A stretch of DNA of 64,000 nt from Rhizobium freirei PRF 81 (GTDB lineage Bacteria > Pseudomonadota > Alphaproteobacteria > Rhizobiales > Rhizobiaceae), in contig NZ_AQHN01000077.1 of assembly GCF_000359745.1 (NCBI RefSeq), positions 182,361-246,360 of the forward strand, given 5' to 3'. A program made the translations under genes and the position numbers. The notes under the pieces were generated by a model. The model worked only from the letters and a program-made list of their open reading frames with translations, was not told the origin of the DNA and did no database searches. Numbering within the stretch: position 1 is the stretch's first letter; each line of letters opens with the position of its first letter. Below, piece after piece: positions 6,290 to 15,598 of the stretch.

Positions 6290-9200
6290 ATGGCAGATGC
6301 GGGTGGCAGCGGCGCGGTTGCGCCGGTCGGCGAAATGCCGGAATTCGTGCACCTGCGGGTTCATTCCGCCTATTCTCTGCTAGAGGGCGCATTGCCGCTC
6401 AAGAAGATACTGGCCAAGGCCGCCGGCGACAGCCAGCCGGCCATCGCAATCACCGATACCAACAACCTTTTCGTTGCACTGGAATTCTCGCAGAAGGCGA
6501 TGGACGAGGGCCTGCAGCCGATCATCGGCTGCCAGGTATCGATCGACATGGAAGATGGCGGCGAGGGCGAGAAGCGCGGACCGCAGCAGGCATTGGCGAA
6601 GCTGCCGTCCATCGTGCTGCTTGCCGCCACCGAGCAGGGCTATGAGCGCCTCGTCGATCTGGTGAGCCGCGCCTATCTCGGCGGCGAAGGCAATAGCGCC
6701 GTTCACATCACCACGTCATGGCTGGAAGAGATCGGCACGGAAGGCATGATCGCCCTGACCGGCTCGTTGAGCGGGCCTGTCGATATGGCGCTGAAGGAAG
6801 GGCACGCCGGGCAGGCGCTCTCCAGATTGCTGACGCTAAAGCGTCTCTTCGGAGACACGCTTTATGTCGAGTTGCAGCGTCACGGCACCTATGATCGCCG
6901 CCACGAGCAGAAGATGATCGCGATGGCTTACGAGCATGACATTCCGCTCGTTGCGACCAACGAGGCCTTTTTCCCGACGCGTGATGACTATGACGCGCAC
7001 GATGCGCTGATGGCCGTCGCCCACAATGCCATCGTCTCGGACGATACGCGGTTCCGCCTGACGCCGGATCATTATCTGAAGAGCCGGGCCGACATGGCGA
7101 AGCTTTTCGCCAATCTGCCGGAGGCGCTGGAAAATACGGTCGAGATCGCCCGCCGCTGCTCCTTCATCCTGAAGACGCGCAAGCCGATCCTGCCGCGTTT
7201 CACCGGCGCCACCGACGACGCGGAAGAGGCCGAACGCGCCGAGTCGGCGGAACTGCGCGCCCAGGCCGTGGAGGGGCTCGACCAACGCCTGGCTTCGCTC
7301 GGCATGGCACCGGGTTATGAGGAAAGGGAATATCGCGACCGGCTGGAATTCGAGCTCAGCGTCATCGAGCGCATGAAGTTCCCCGGCTACTTCCTGATCG
7401 TTGCCGACTTCATCAAATGGGCGAAGCGCCATGATATTCCAGTCGGCCCGGGCCGCGGTTCCGGTGCAGGCTCGCTCGTCGCCTATGCGCTGACGATTAC
7501 CGACGTCGATCCGCTGCGCTTCTCGCTGCTGTTCGAGCGCTTTCTCAATCCGGAACGCGTCTCGATGCCGGACTTCGATATCGACTTCTGCCAGGACCGG
7601 CGCGAAGAGGTGATCCGCTATGTGCAGGCCAAATATGGCCGCGAGCAGGTGGCGCAGATCATCACTTTCGGTTCGCTGCAGGCGCGTGCCGCCCTTCGCG
7701 ACGTTGGCCGCGTGCTGGAAATGCCCTATGGCCAGGTCGACAAGATCTGCAAGCTGGTGCCGAACAATCCCGCCAATCCGACCCCGCTCAGCAAGGCGAT
7801 CGAGGAGGAGCCGCGTCTGCAGGAGGAGGCGGACAAGGAGCCGGTCGTCGCCCGCCTGCTCGATATCGCCCAGAAGATCGAGGGCCTTTATCGCCATGCC
7901 TCGACGCATGCCGCCGGTATCGTCATCGGCGACCGGCCGCTTTCGAAGCTGGTGCCGATGTATCGCGATCCGCGCTCCGACATGCCGGTCACCCAGTTCA
8001 ACATGAAATGGGTGGAGCAGGCCGGCCTCGTGAAATTCGACTTCCTTGGTTTGAAGACGCTGACGGTTCTGAAGACCGCGGTCGATTTCGTTGCCAAGCG
8101 CGGCATCAGCATCGACCTCGCCAGCATCCCGCTCGACGACAAGAAGACCTACGACATGCTTTCGCGCGGCGAGACGGTCGGCGTGTTCCAGGTGGAAAGT
8201 GCGGGCATGCGCAAGGCGCTGATCGGCATGCGCCCGGACTGTATCGAGGACATCATCGCGCTCGTGGCGCTCTATCGCCCCGGCCCGATGGAGAACATCC
8301 CGGTCTACAACGCCCGCAAGCACGGCGAGGAAGAGATCGAATCGATCCATCCGAAGATCGATTACCTCTTGAAGGAAACGCAGGGCGTTATCGTCTACCA
8401 GGAGCAGGTGATGCAGGTCGCCCAGGTGCTCTCTGGCTATTCGCTCGGCGAGGCCGATCTTCTGCGCCGCGCCATGGGCAAGAAGATCAAGGCCGAGATG
8501 GACCAGCAGCGCGAGCGCTTCGTCGACGGGGCCATCAAGAACGAGGTTTCGAAGGGGCAGGCCGACGTCATCTTCGATCTGCTCGCGAAATTTGCAAACT
8601 ATGGCTTCAACAAGTCGCACGCCGCCGCCTACGCCATCGTCTCCTACCAGACCGCCTATATGAAGGCGCACTATCCGGTGGAGTTTCTGGCAGCGTCGAT
8701 GACGCTGGATATGTCCAATACTGAGAAGGTCAACGATTTCCGTCAGGATGCCAAGCGTCTGGGCATCGAGGTCATTGCGCCTTCGGTACAGACCTCTTTC
8801 CGCCATTTCGAGACCGGCGACAGCCGCATCTATTATGCGCTGGCGGCGATCAAGGGCGTCGGCGAATCCGCGGTCGACCATATCGTCGAGGTGCGCGGCG
8901 ATCTGCCCTTTGCCGGCATCGAGGATTTCTGCCTGCGCATCGATCCCAAGCAGATCAACCGCCGCGTTCTGGAAAGCCTGATCTGCGCCGGCGCTTTCGA
9001 CTGCTTCGAGATCGACCGTGCGCAGCTGATCGCCGGCCTCGACCGCATTATGGGCTATGCCCAGGTGGCGCAGGAAAACAAGCGCAGCGGACAGCACGAC
9101 ATGTTCGGTAGTGCGGCGTCCGGCCCGGAAAAGATCGTGTTCCCGACCTATACGCCCTGGCTTGCCTCGGAGCGGCTGCTGCGCGAGTTCCAGGTGCTCG

Positions 9201-9784
9201 GCTTCTATCTGACGGCGCATCCGCTCGACACCTATAAGGGCGTGCTCGACAAGATGCGCGTCCAGCCCTTCGCCGATTTCTCCGCCGCGGTGAAGCAGGG
9301 CGCCAGCAACGGCCGCCTGGCCGGAACGGTGATCTCGAAGCAGGAGCGCAAGACGCGCACCGGCAACAAGATGGGCATCTTCGTCTTCTCCGACGCCTCC
9401 GGCCAGTTCGAAGCCGTGCTCTTCTCCGAAACGCTCAACCAGTATCGCGACGTTCTCGAAGTCGGCAAATCCTTCGTCATCACCGCCCAGGCGGACGAGC
9501 GCCCGGAAGGCATCAGCCTGCGCCTGCAGACGGCGCAGTCGCTGGAGGAGAAATCGCTGCAGATGCAGAAGGCGCTGCGCGTCTATGTCCGCGATTCCGG
9601 CCCGCTGAAGGCCGTTGCCGCGCATCTGAACGCCAAGGGCGACGGCCTCGTCTCGTTCATCGTCATCAAGGAGGAAGGCTTGCGCGAAGTGGAGGTGGCG
9701 CTGCCGGAGAAATATCGCATCACGCCGGAAATCGCCGCAGCATTGCGTACGGCGCCTGGTGTCATCGATGTGGAGCTCGTTTAG
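6290..9784 (+). CDS. dnaE: DNA polymerase III alpha subunit
   Basis: Replicative polymerase, 1164 residues, the usual DnaE1 length. The N-terminal PHP domain starts at VHLRVHSAYSLLEGA (about residues 21-35). The palm follows with GPGRGSGAGSLVAYAL and the catalytic aspartates in PDFDIDFCQDRR (about 427-438). The helix-hairpin-helix region (GVGESAVDHI) and the C-terminal OB fold (GRLAGTVISKQERKTRTG) complete the protein. ATG 6290 is preferred because GGAAGGG lies six bases upstream and MADAGGSGAVAP is the conserved start; an ATG at 6233 would add 19 atypical residues. A RIME-like repeat lies directly at its stop codon. Confidence 0.97.
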   Translation: MADAGGSGAVAPVGEMPEFVHLRVHSAYSLLEGALPLKKILAKAAGDSQPAIAITDTNNLFVALEFSQKAMDEGLQPIIGCQVSIDMEDGGEGEKRGPQQALAKLPSIVLLAATEQGYERLVDLVSRAYLGGEGNSAVHITTSWLEEIGTEGMIALTGSLSGPVDMALKEGHAGQALSRLLTLKRLFGDTLYVELQRHGTYDRRHEQKMIAMAYEHDIPLVATNEAFFPTRDDYDAHDALMAVAHNAIVSDDTRFRLTPDHYLKSRADMAKLFANLPEALENTVEIARRCSFILKTRKPILPRFTGATDDAEEAERAESAELRAQAVEGLDQRLASLGMAPGYEEREYRDRLEFELSVIERMKFPGYFLIVADFIKWAKRHDIPVGPGRGSGAGSLVAYALTITDVDPLRFSLLFERFLNPERVSMPDFDIDFCQDRREEVIRYVQAKYGREQVAQIITFGSLQARAALRDVGRVLEMPYGQVDKICKLVPNNPANPTPLSKAIEEEPRLQEEADKEPVVARLLDIAQKIEGLYRHASTHAAGIVIGDRPLSKLVPMYRDPRSDMPVTQFNMKWVEQAGLVKFDFLGLKTLTVLKTAVDFVAKRGISIDLASIPLDDKKTYDMLSRGETVGVFQVESAGMRKALIGMRPDCIEDIIALVALYRPGPMENIPVYNARKHGEEEIESIHPKIDYLLKETQGVIVYQEQVMQVAQVLSGYSLGEADLLRRAMGKKIKAEMDQQRERFVDGAIKNEVSKGQADVIFDLLAKFANYGFNKSHAAAYAIVSYQTAYMKAHYPVEFLAASMTLDMSNTEKVNDFRQDAKRLGIEVIAPSVQTSFRHFETGDSRIYYALAAIKGVGESAVDHIVEVRGDLPFAGIEDFCLRIDPKQINRRVLESLICAGAFDCFEIDRAQLIAGLDRIMGYAQVAQENKRSGQHDMFGSAASGPEKIVFPTYTPWLASERLLREFQVLGFYLTAHPLDTYKGVLDKMRVQPFADFSAAVKQGASNGRLAGTVISKQERKTRTGNKMGIFVFSDASGQFEAVLFSETLNQYRDVLEVGKSFVITAQADERPEGISLRLQTAQSLEEKSLQMQKALRVYVRDSGPLKAVAAHLNAKGDGLVSFIVIKEEGLREVEVALPEKYRITPEIAAALRTAPGVIDVELV

Positions 9785-9836
9785 AGCAATTCCGGGAAAA
9801 GTGCATGGCGGTTTTCCGTCCGGAATTGCGCAAAAA
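9784..9836. repeat. RIME-like palindromic intergenic repeat, copy 2
   Basis: GCAATTCCGG (9786-9795) and CCGGAATTGC (9820-9829) form perfect 10-base arms, with GAAAA/TTTTC inside extending the stem. The element begins at the last base of the dnaE stop codon and lies between two convergent genes, where it could end both transcripts. It matches copy 1 at 413-469 over its length. Confidence 0.75.
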
Positions 9837-9845
9837 CAAAAGGCG

Positions 9846-11117
9846 CTAACCCTTCTTACCCAGTGCGCCGTTGTTGGTGATGGTGATGAAATCGGTCTCG
9901 CTGCCGGTTTCGGGTCCGACGCCGGTGTCGGAGATCGTCAGCGATGAGCCTGATGTCAGCAGGTCCTCGATGCGATGACGGACATCGTCGGGAATGCTGA
10001 CGCGGCCGAGTGCCTGTCCGGCCGCATCGAGCGATTGCGATTGTTCCTCGCTGGTGATGCCGTACCGTTTCTTCGCCTGTTTGCTCAGATCTTCTTCCAG
10101 GGTCATGCCGAACCAATCGGCCTTGCCGTTGATGCGGTCGATTGCATTGGCGGTGAAGAAATGCACGCCGAGCGCCTCTTGCGGCTCGGCGATGATGGCA
10201 GGCCCTTCAAAGAGCGGCTTGAAATTCTGGCGCACCATGATCGCTCCGTTCGGCGGTTCGCCTTTGCCGGCGGCGGCATAGACCGCTTTCATCAGAGCGG
10301 GGCTGACAAGGCCGCCCGTCGTCTTGATGTCATGTGCCTTCTTGAAGTCTTCGATCGCCTGCACCGTCGACGGTCCGAGCATGCCGTCGGGCGTGCCGGT
10401 GATGAAACCCATCCCGTTCAGGAGGCCTTGGAGGTCGCGCACATTTTCGCGCAGGCCGCGCCGGGTGATCAGAATGCTGAGCGGCGCAAGATCGGGGGCA
10501 GGCGCAATGATTTGCTGCGCTTTCGGCATCTGGATCGAGGTCACGTCATTCGTCGCGACCTGAAGGGACTGCCCCTGCTGCAGAAAGCTCGCAGTCATGG
10601 GACGAAGCTCGATGTCGGAAAACAGCGCCGGCGGTGGCGCGGCTTGCGGCTGGAACAGCATCGCGTTTTCGAAGGGCTGGGGCACCAGCGGCTGATCGGC
10701 GATGACGACATGCACGCCGCGCTCGGTCATCTGGTAGAGCATCTTGGCAAAGGCCTTCGGCATGCGCACGCAGCCGTGGGATGCCGGATAATTCGGAACC
10801 GAGTTGGATTCGTGCAGCGCAATGCCCGACCATGTCAGCCTCTGCATGAAGGGCATGGGAGCGGCCGAATAGAGATTGGATTCGTGATAGACCTTCTTTT
10901 CCAGAATGGAGAAGATGCCGCTCGGCGTCGTATGGCCACGCCTGCCGGTCGAGACCTTTGACGTCGCCACCACCTGATCGCCGTCATAGACGGCGAGCGA
11001 TTGCCTGTCCTTCGATACAACGATCTGCAGGGTGCGGGCATCCGACGCGGCAAAAGCGGGCTGGGAAAGGGCGGTGGCTGACAAAAGCCCGAGCCCAAGC
11101 AACAAAAACGGCTTCAT
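9846..11117 (-). CDS. L,D-transpeptidase (YkuD) with peptidoglycan-binding domain
   Basis: Periplasmic enzyme that makes 3-3 peptidoglycan crosslinks or attaches proteins to the wall. From ATG 11117 (a GTG lies two codons earlier) it has 423 residues: signal peptide to about residue 24 (ALSQPAFAA), the YkuD domain at about 29-140 with catalytic motif SHGCVRM (His114, Cys116) and His102 upstream, then a peptidoglycan_binding_1 repeat at about 230-285 (LQGLLNGMGFITGTPDG). The C-terminal 120 residues are less conserved. The gene order of catalytic domain first and binding domain second is common in rhizobia. It converges on dnaE. Confidence 0.93.
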   Translation of the reverse strand: MKPFLLLGLGLLSATALSQPAFAASDARTLQIVVSKDRQSLAVYDGDQVVATSKVSTGRRGHTTPSGIFSILEKKVYHESNLYSAAPMPFMQRLTWSGIALHESNSVPNYPASHGCVRMPKAFAKMLYQMTERGVHVVIADQPLVPQPFENAMLFQPQAAPPPALFSDIELRPMTASFLQQGQSLQVATNDVTSIQMPKAQQIIAPAPDLAPLSILITRRGLRENVRDLQGLLNGMGFITGTPDGMLGPSTVQAIEDFKKAHDIKTTGGLVSPALMKAVYAAAGKGEPPNGAIMVRQNFKPLFEGPAIIAEPQEALGVHFFTANAIDRINGKADWFGMTLEEDLSKQAKKRYGITSEEQSQSLDAAGQALGRVSIPDDVRHRIEDLLTSGSSLTISDTGVGPETGSETDFITITNNGALGKKG

Positions 11118-11310
11118 AGACACAAACCAAAACGCAATACTCGTAGCGCCCGAGGTTAGACTTCGAAGTTTAAGGAAGACTTGCCGAAAAGCAGTGCCCT
11201 GTTGCTCCGATGAAAGCGTCAGTCTGTTTGGTTATCGCCAAATGCGGCATCGCCGAAGCGGAGCGGTCAAACTCGGCTTCGGCGATGACTGAAATGTCGA
11301 TCTCCAGGGA

Positions 11311-12351
11311 TCAGTGAGCGCTGGAGGCCACCCAGTTGTGCCAGTCCTGCTCGCTGCCATGGAAGGCGTTGAGGTCGATCTTGCCGTCGACGCCGTGGGA
11401 GACGCCGGAGCCGGAATACTGCCAGAACAGCCATTTCCGGCCGGGATAGACCTTGGATGGATGGGCGGCAACCGAGCGCAGCCAGAAGGGATAGCTGAGC
11501 AGTTCGCCGCTCAGATTGTCACGATAGAAATCCGGAGCCGTGTAGACGATCGGGCGCTGACCGTAATGCTTTTCCAGCCTGTCCAGGAAGACCTGCATCT
11601 TGGCAAGTACCTGTTCGCGCGAAGGGCGCCGCTTGCAGCTCGACTCGCCGTTCCATTCCACGTCGATGACCGGCGGCAGCGCGCCGGCTTCCCTCGGGAC
11701 GTTGCGGATGAACCAATCGGCCTGTTCGCCGGCCGTCCGGCACCAGTAGAAGAAATGGTAGGCGCCGTGCTTCAGACCGGCTTGCTGGGCAGCTCGCCAG
11801 TTCTTCTTGAACATTGGATCGAGATGATCGCCGCCATCCGTCGCCTTGATGTAGACGAAGTTCGCACCCTGCGTGCGCAGCGTATCCCAGTCGATTTCGC
11901 CCTGCCAGCGCGAGACGTCGACGCCATGGACGGCGAGCTTGCGGGGAGACGTTGAGGAGCCGAAGTTGATCGGCTTGGCATCGCGGAAACGATGGCCGTA
12001 GATCTGCATCGGCTGCTGCCGCAAAGCGCGGGGGATCGGGTTCGACGGCGCGAGCATGGCGAGCGGCCGCTGCAGCGGCACCGGAGCGTCGCCGCCACCC
12101 TGGTTGGACGGCACGAATGCTTCCGGCCGGATGTCGGTCGGCATCGCGACTGCCAGAGCCTGTTGCCGCTCGACGCGTGAAACCGTTTCGCCGATTTCGA
12201 CCGACGGCACCGCTCGGCCGGTCTTTGTGATGGAGCTGGTCATTTCTTTCGAAGGCGGGCTGGCTTGCGCGGCTTCGCGCTCACCCCGTGCGGCGCAGCC
12301 CGAGATCGTCAGGCAGGCGAGAAAAATGGTCGATACAGCCGATAGACGCAT
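11311..12351 (-). CDS. GH25 family lysozyme-like lipoprotein
   Basis: Muramidase of glycosyl hydrolase family 25, which cuts the MurNAc-GlcNAc bond. Starting at ATG 12351 the 346 residues begin with a lipoprotein signal (lipobox ISGC, Cys19). A low-complexity linker follows to about residue 130, then the GH25 barrel: VDVSRWQGEIDW, IKATDGGDHLDP, GAYHFFYW, and VIDVEWNGE with the acidic pair expected in the active site, ending WQYSGSGVSHGVDGKIDLNAF. The natural target would be the cell's own wall during growth. It is separated by about 190 bases from the L,D-transpeptidase gene downstream on the same strand. Confidence 0.92.
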   Translation of the reverse strand: MRLSAVSTIFLACLTISGCAARGEREAAQASPPSKEMTSSITKTGRAVPSVEIGETVSRVERQQALAVAMPTDIRPEAFVPSNQGGGDAPVPLQRPLAMLAPSNPIPRALRQQPMQIYGHRFRDAKPINFGSSTSPRKLAVHGVDVSRWQGEIDWDTLRTQGANFVYIKATDGGDHLDPMFKKNWRAAQQAGLKHGAYHFFYWCRTAGEQADWFIRNVPREAGALPPVIDVEWNGESSCKRRPSREQVLAKMQVFLDRLEKHYGQRPIVYTAPDFYRDNLSGELLSYPFWLRSVAAHPSKVYPGRKWLFWQYSGSGVSHGVDGKIDLNAFHGSEQDWHNWVASSAH

Positions 12352-12542
12352 AGGAACCCGTACGCAAAACACAATCGACGACGAATCCACGCCGCCCGGA
12401 AGTTACAGACTCCGAGTCCTAATGGAAATTTACCAAAAAAGTTTGAATCCGAGCTTTTCTCGCGCAAGGAATCGCGCACGTGAGCGGATTATTTGCCAGG
12501 CGGTCAAATATCACTGGATAGTGACTTACTGGTAAACGATTG

Positions 12543-13832
12543 TTATTTATGGCGTTTATCGCCGAATGTGTAACCAGTCTCGACCGTCTTGTTGCCGAAT
12601 TTTTCTCGCAGCTTATCCATCGCAGCCTCGGCAGCGGCCCGTCGCGTCGCCTGTTCGTCGATGAGATCGGGCGGATCCGCGCGACCGGCATCGCCAAGAT
12701 CGGTGACGCCGATGCCGATGAGGCGGAACCTCGTCCCGTCGGTTTCTGCTTCAAGCAGGCGCAGACCGGTGCGGAAAATCCGGTCCGCCAGCTGCGTCGG
12801 GTCCTCCAGGCGGCGATTGCGCGTACGGCTCTTGAAATGCGACGTCTTCAGCTTGAGGACGACGGTTTGGCCGGCAATGCCGCTGCGTTTCAGGCGCCGC
12901 GAGACCTTTTCGGAGAGATCGCGCAGGATCGGCACGAGATCGTCATGGCGGGAGATGTCTTCGAAGAAGGTGGTTTCGGAAGACACGCTCTTTGCCGCTT
13001 CGTTCGGATGCACCGTCCGGTCGTCGATGCCGCGCGAGAGGCGGAAAAGCCGCTGTCCGATGACGCCGTAACGGCGCATGAGGTCGCCTTCCTCCATGCC
13101 CTGCAATTGGCCGATGGTGCGAATGCCATCGCTTTCGAGCGTTGCGGCGAAGGCTTTGCCGACCCCCCATATGATCGTGACCGGTCGCGGCTCCAGGAAG
13201 GAGAGCGCCTCTTCCCGTCCGATGACGGAAAAGCCGCGCGGCTTCTGCAGGTCAGAGGCCACCTTGGCGAGGAATTTGCAATAGGAGAGGCCGATGGAGA
13301 TGGTAATGCCGATTTCCTGTTCCACGCGTCGGGCGAACTTTGCCAGGATGCGGGCAGGTGGATCGTGATGAAGCCGCTGTGTGCCGTCGAGTTCCAGAAA
13401 GGCTTCATCGATCGAAAGCGGCTGCACCAGGGGCGTCAGATCCTGCATCATGCCACGGACCTCCCGGCCGACACGGACGTATTTTTCCATGTTCGGGCGG
13501 ATGACGACGGCCTGAGGACAGGCTTCCAGCGCCTTGAACATCGGCATGGCCGACCGGACGCCGTGGATACGGGCGATGTAGCAGGCGGTTGAGACGACGC
13601 CACGCTTGCCGCCGCCGATGATAACGGGCTTGTCGGCCAAATCCGGATTGTCCCGTTTTTCGATCGAGGCGTAGAAGGCGTCGCAATCGATATGCGCCAG
13701 CGTCAGGGCATGAAGTTCCCGATGGTAGAGGAGGCGAGGGCTGCCGCAGGCGCGGCAGCGCGTCCGCATTGCCGATTGCTCGCTCAAGCAATCGCGACAG
13801 AAGCCGGGAGTTTTGTCGGGCGCACTGGTCAT
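12543..13832 (-). CDS. dinB: DNA polymerase IV with N-terminal zinc-ribbon extension
   Basis: Y-family translesion polymerase of 429 residues. Catalytic residues are visible in THIDCDAF-type HIDCDAFYASIE and LSIDEAFLEL. Fingers, the thumb helix-hairpin-helix (IIWGVGKAFAATL) and the little-finger domain follow. Before the palm there is an extra segment with two CxxC pairs (CRDC and CRAC, 10 residues apart) that should bind zinc; E. coli DinB lacks it. The frame is open further upstream, but the LexA box at 13840-13854 would then be coding, so ATG 13832 is chosen. That start has no clear ribosome-binding site and may be nearly leaderless. Confidence 0.93.
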   Translation of the reverse strand: MTSAPDKTPGFCRDCLSEQSAMRTRCRACGSPRLLYHRELHALTLAHIDCDAFYASIEKRDNPDLADKPVIIGGGKRGVVSTACYIARIHGVRSAMPMFKALEACPQAVVIRPNMEKYVRVGREVRGMMQDLTPLVQPLSIDEAFLELDGTQRLHHDPPARILAKFARRVEQEIGITISIGLSYCKFLAKVASDLQKPRGFSVIGREEALSFLEPRPVTIIWGVGKAFAATLESDGIRTIGQLQGMEEGDLMRRYGVIGQRLFRLSRGIDDRTVHPNEAAKSVSSETTFFEDISRHDDLVPILRDLSEKVSRRLKRSGIAGQTVVLKLKTSHFKSRTRNRRLEDPTQLADRIFRTGLRLLEAETDGTRFRLIGIGVTDLGDAGRADPPDLIDEQATRRAAAEAAMDKLREKFGNKTVETGYTFGDKRHK

Positions 13833-13839
13833 TGAATGA

Positions 13840-13854
13840 GAACAAAAATTGAAC
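13840..13854 (-). promoter_or_regulatory. LexA box of dinB
   Basis: GAAC-AAAAATT-GAAC, an exact direct repeat with an AT-only spacer, ends eight bases before the dinB start. It also lies 61 bases before the divergent GNAT gene, so it could affect both. dinB is a classical SOS gene, which supports the function of this box and of the three similar ones in the window. Confidence 0.75.
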
Positions 13855-13914
13855 ATCGCCACTTTATGTTCTAACTTTGCGAGTCTCAAGCTGGAAAGCA
13901 ACGGGGAGGAAGGT

Positions 13915-14493
13915 GTGGAGAATTTAAAGGTACAGCCGTTGACGTCGGATCGCTGGGGCGATTTCGAGACGCTCTTCGGGCCGAGTGGCGCCTGTTACGG
14001 TTGCTGGTGCACCCATTTCCGCATTCCGACATCTGAGCGCAACACGATGGACGGAGACGCCAAGAAACGCTTCATGCAGGAGCGCATCGCCGGCGGGCCG
14101 CCGCCCGGTCTTCTCGGCTATATCGGCGAGCGCCCGGTTGCCTGGGTGCAGGTCGGTCCCCGTTCGGAGCTGCCGCAATGGAATTCGCAGAAAACGGTAT
14201 CGCGCCCGCTCGATCCGGCGGATGCCGAGGATGGCTCCGTCTGGGCCGTGAGCTGCTTCTTCATGAATTCCAGGGATCGCGGCAAGGGATATAGCCATCG
14301 CATGCTGTCGGAAGCCGTGAATTTCGCAAGGGCTTCCGGCGCGCGCCTGCTCGAGGGCTGTCCAATCGAACGCACGAAGCAGTCGAAATCTGTCGGTCTT
14401 TATGTTGGCTCGCTGCGGATATTCGAGGCGGCCGGATTTTCCGAAGTTGCCAAACGCAAGGACGGGCGGCCGCTGATGCGTCTCGTCCTCTGA
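13915..14493 (+). CDS. GNAT family N-acetyltransferase
   Basis: A 192-residue protein. GTG 13915 is chosen because GGAGG (13905-13909) stands five bases upstream; a TTG at 13849 would overlap the LexA box. The sequence has a cysteine-rich N-terminal patch (GACYGCWCTHF) and the GNAT acetyl-CoA loop around NSRDRGKGYSHRMLSEAVNFA, then a C-terminal VGSLRIFEAAGFSEVAKRKDGRPLMRL typical of this acetyltransferase subgroup. Substrate unknown. It is divergent from dinB and may share its regulatory region. Confidence 0.85.
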   Translation: MENLKVQPLTSDRWGDFETLFGPSGACYGCWCTHFRIPTSERNTMDGDAKKRFMQERIAGGPPPGLLGYIGERPVAWVQVGPRSELPQWNSQKTVSRPLDPADAEDGSVWAVSCFFMNSRDRGKGYSHRMLSEAVNFARASGARLLEGCPIERTKQSKSVGLYVGSLRIFEAAGFSEVAKRKDGRPLMRLVL

Positions 14494-14508
14494 AATGGGC
14501 GGCTGGCT

Positions 14509-15156
14509 TCAGCGGATGATATGAGCCCGGAGCAAGGGAGCCGCCTGGCTCCATTCGTTGGCTTCGCTGATACCCGCCGGTGCGGAGGGCGCCATGCGAT
14601 GAACGATGGAATCCGGTTTCAGATTGATCAGGAGGCAATCCGGAACATGTTCGCTGACCGAATGCAGATTGTGAGCCATGTCGTCGATGAAGGCGACCGG
14701 CAACGTGCGCTCCGCATGCAGCGACCGCACGATCGGCCCTTTCGGCTGCAGCGACGCAAGCAGGGGATAGGCGAGGTCGAGCCGGTCGAGAAGACGCCGC
14801 CGCTGAGCCCAGAACTGCGGCGGCATGGCCGTGAGGAAAACGATATCGGCATCCCTGGAGAAATCGCCAAGCGTATCGACAACCCGATCGAATGGCGTCT
14901 GCCACTGTTCCTGTGCCTCGAAGAAAGCGTCGATCAGCCGATGGACGTCCTTCTCCTCCAGCGCCGTCCCATTGAGCTTGGAAACGATATTGCCGGTCAG
15001 CCGGAAGGATCTGGGCAGGAATTCATGGCCCTCGCCATCGAGGAAGGTCAGGAAAGGCGCAAAGAAATGCAATACGACGTCATCGACATCGCAGACGATC
15101 AGAGGCCGATCCTGGAGACGGATATGCGATGTATCGAATTCGAGCGGAGCATCCAT
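14509..15156 (-). CDS. HAD-like hydrolase, unknown substrate
   Basis: A 215-residue protein with the haloacid dehalogenase nucleophile motif as IVCDVDDVVLHF (Asp23 and Asp25), a motif II-like VFLTAMP (Thr) and a late acidic motif FIDDMAHN. The ATG at 15156 is used; TTG 15162 would overlap the previous stop. It follows the DUF3572 gene directly on the same strand, three bases after its stop, so the two are likely co-transcribed. Function beyond phosphatase-like chemistry cannot be said. Confidence 0.75.
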   Translation of the reverse strand: MDAPLEFDTSHIRLQDRPLIVCDVDDVVLHFFAPFLTFLDGEGHEFLPRSFRLTGNIVSKLNGTALEEKDVHRLIDAFFEAQEQWQTPFDRVVDTLGDFSRDADIVFLTAMPPQFWAQRRRLLDRLDLAYPLLASLQPKGPIVRSLHAERTLPVAFIDDMAHNLHSVSEHVPDCLLINLKPDSIVHRMAPSAPAGISEANEWSQAAPLLRAHIIR

Positions 15157-15158
15157 CG

Positions 15159-15467
15159 TCAATATTCTCCGGAAGCGAGGCCAGGCGGCGAGAAATGCGC
15201 CGATGCGGCAGCAACGGCTTCGGGCGGAATGCCGCGTGCCTCGCAGAAGGCCAGCAATGTCGGCTCGTGGTTCATCAGGAAGTCGAGCATGCCTGCCAGA
15301 AAGGCCGGCTCGTTGATTGCATTGCGCACCTGCGCCGGCTCGACGCCGGTGAGCGCCAGGAAGCGCCCGAACATATCGGGCTCATTGGCGAGCCAGCCGA
15401 GTACGGCGATCGCTGTCTCTTGCGGGTCGGCCGCATTCTTCTTCGGGTTCTTGAAGTTACTTTGCAT
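15159..15467 (-). CDS. DUF3572 family protein
   Basis: A 102-residue, mostly helical protein. The core DPQETAIAVLGWLANEPDMFGRFLALTGV and FLAGMLDFLMNHEPTLLAFCE is the DUF3572 signature found across Rhizobiales; no function is known. It is divergent from divK with 131 bases between the starts and probably forms an operon with the HAD-like gene downstream. Confidence 0.88.
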   Translation of the reverse strand: MQSNFKNPKKNAADPQETAIAVLGWLANEPDMFGRFLALTGVEPAQVRNAINEPAFLAGMLDFLMNHEPTLLAFCEARGIPPEAVAAASAHFSPPGLASGEY

Positions 15468-15598
15468 TTTGAAGGGTGATTTACCTATTTTTCAACCAAA
15501 TCCCGGTAGTGTCCGATTCAAGTATTTGTGGAATCGGTTCCTCGCGACCCTATATTTCGAGAGAATGGATGCAATACCGGATGCAGGGACAGCTCTCC

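Noticed and set aside
6836..9625. 929-codon open frame antisense to dnaE
   Set aside because: High-GC codon bias of dnaE keeps the opposite frame open; composition is Arg/Asp/His-rich without domains, and dnaE is certain.
13849..13914. Longer TTG start of the GNAT gene divergent from dinB
   Set aside because: It would overlap the LexA box; GTG 13915 has an ideal GGAGG.
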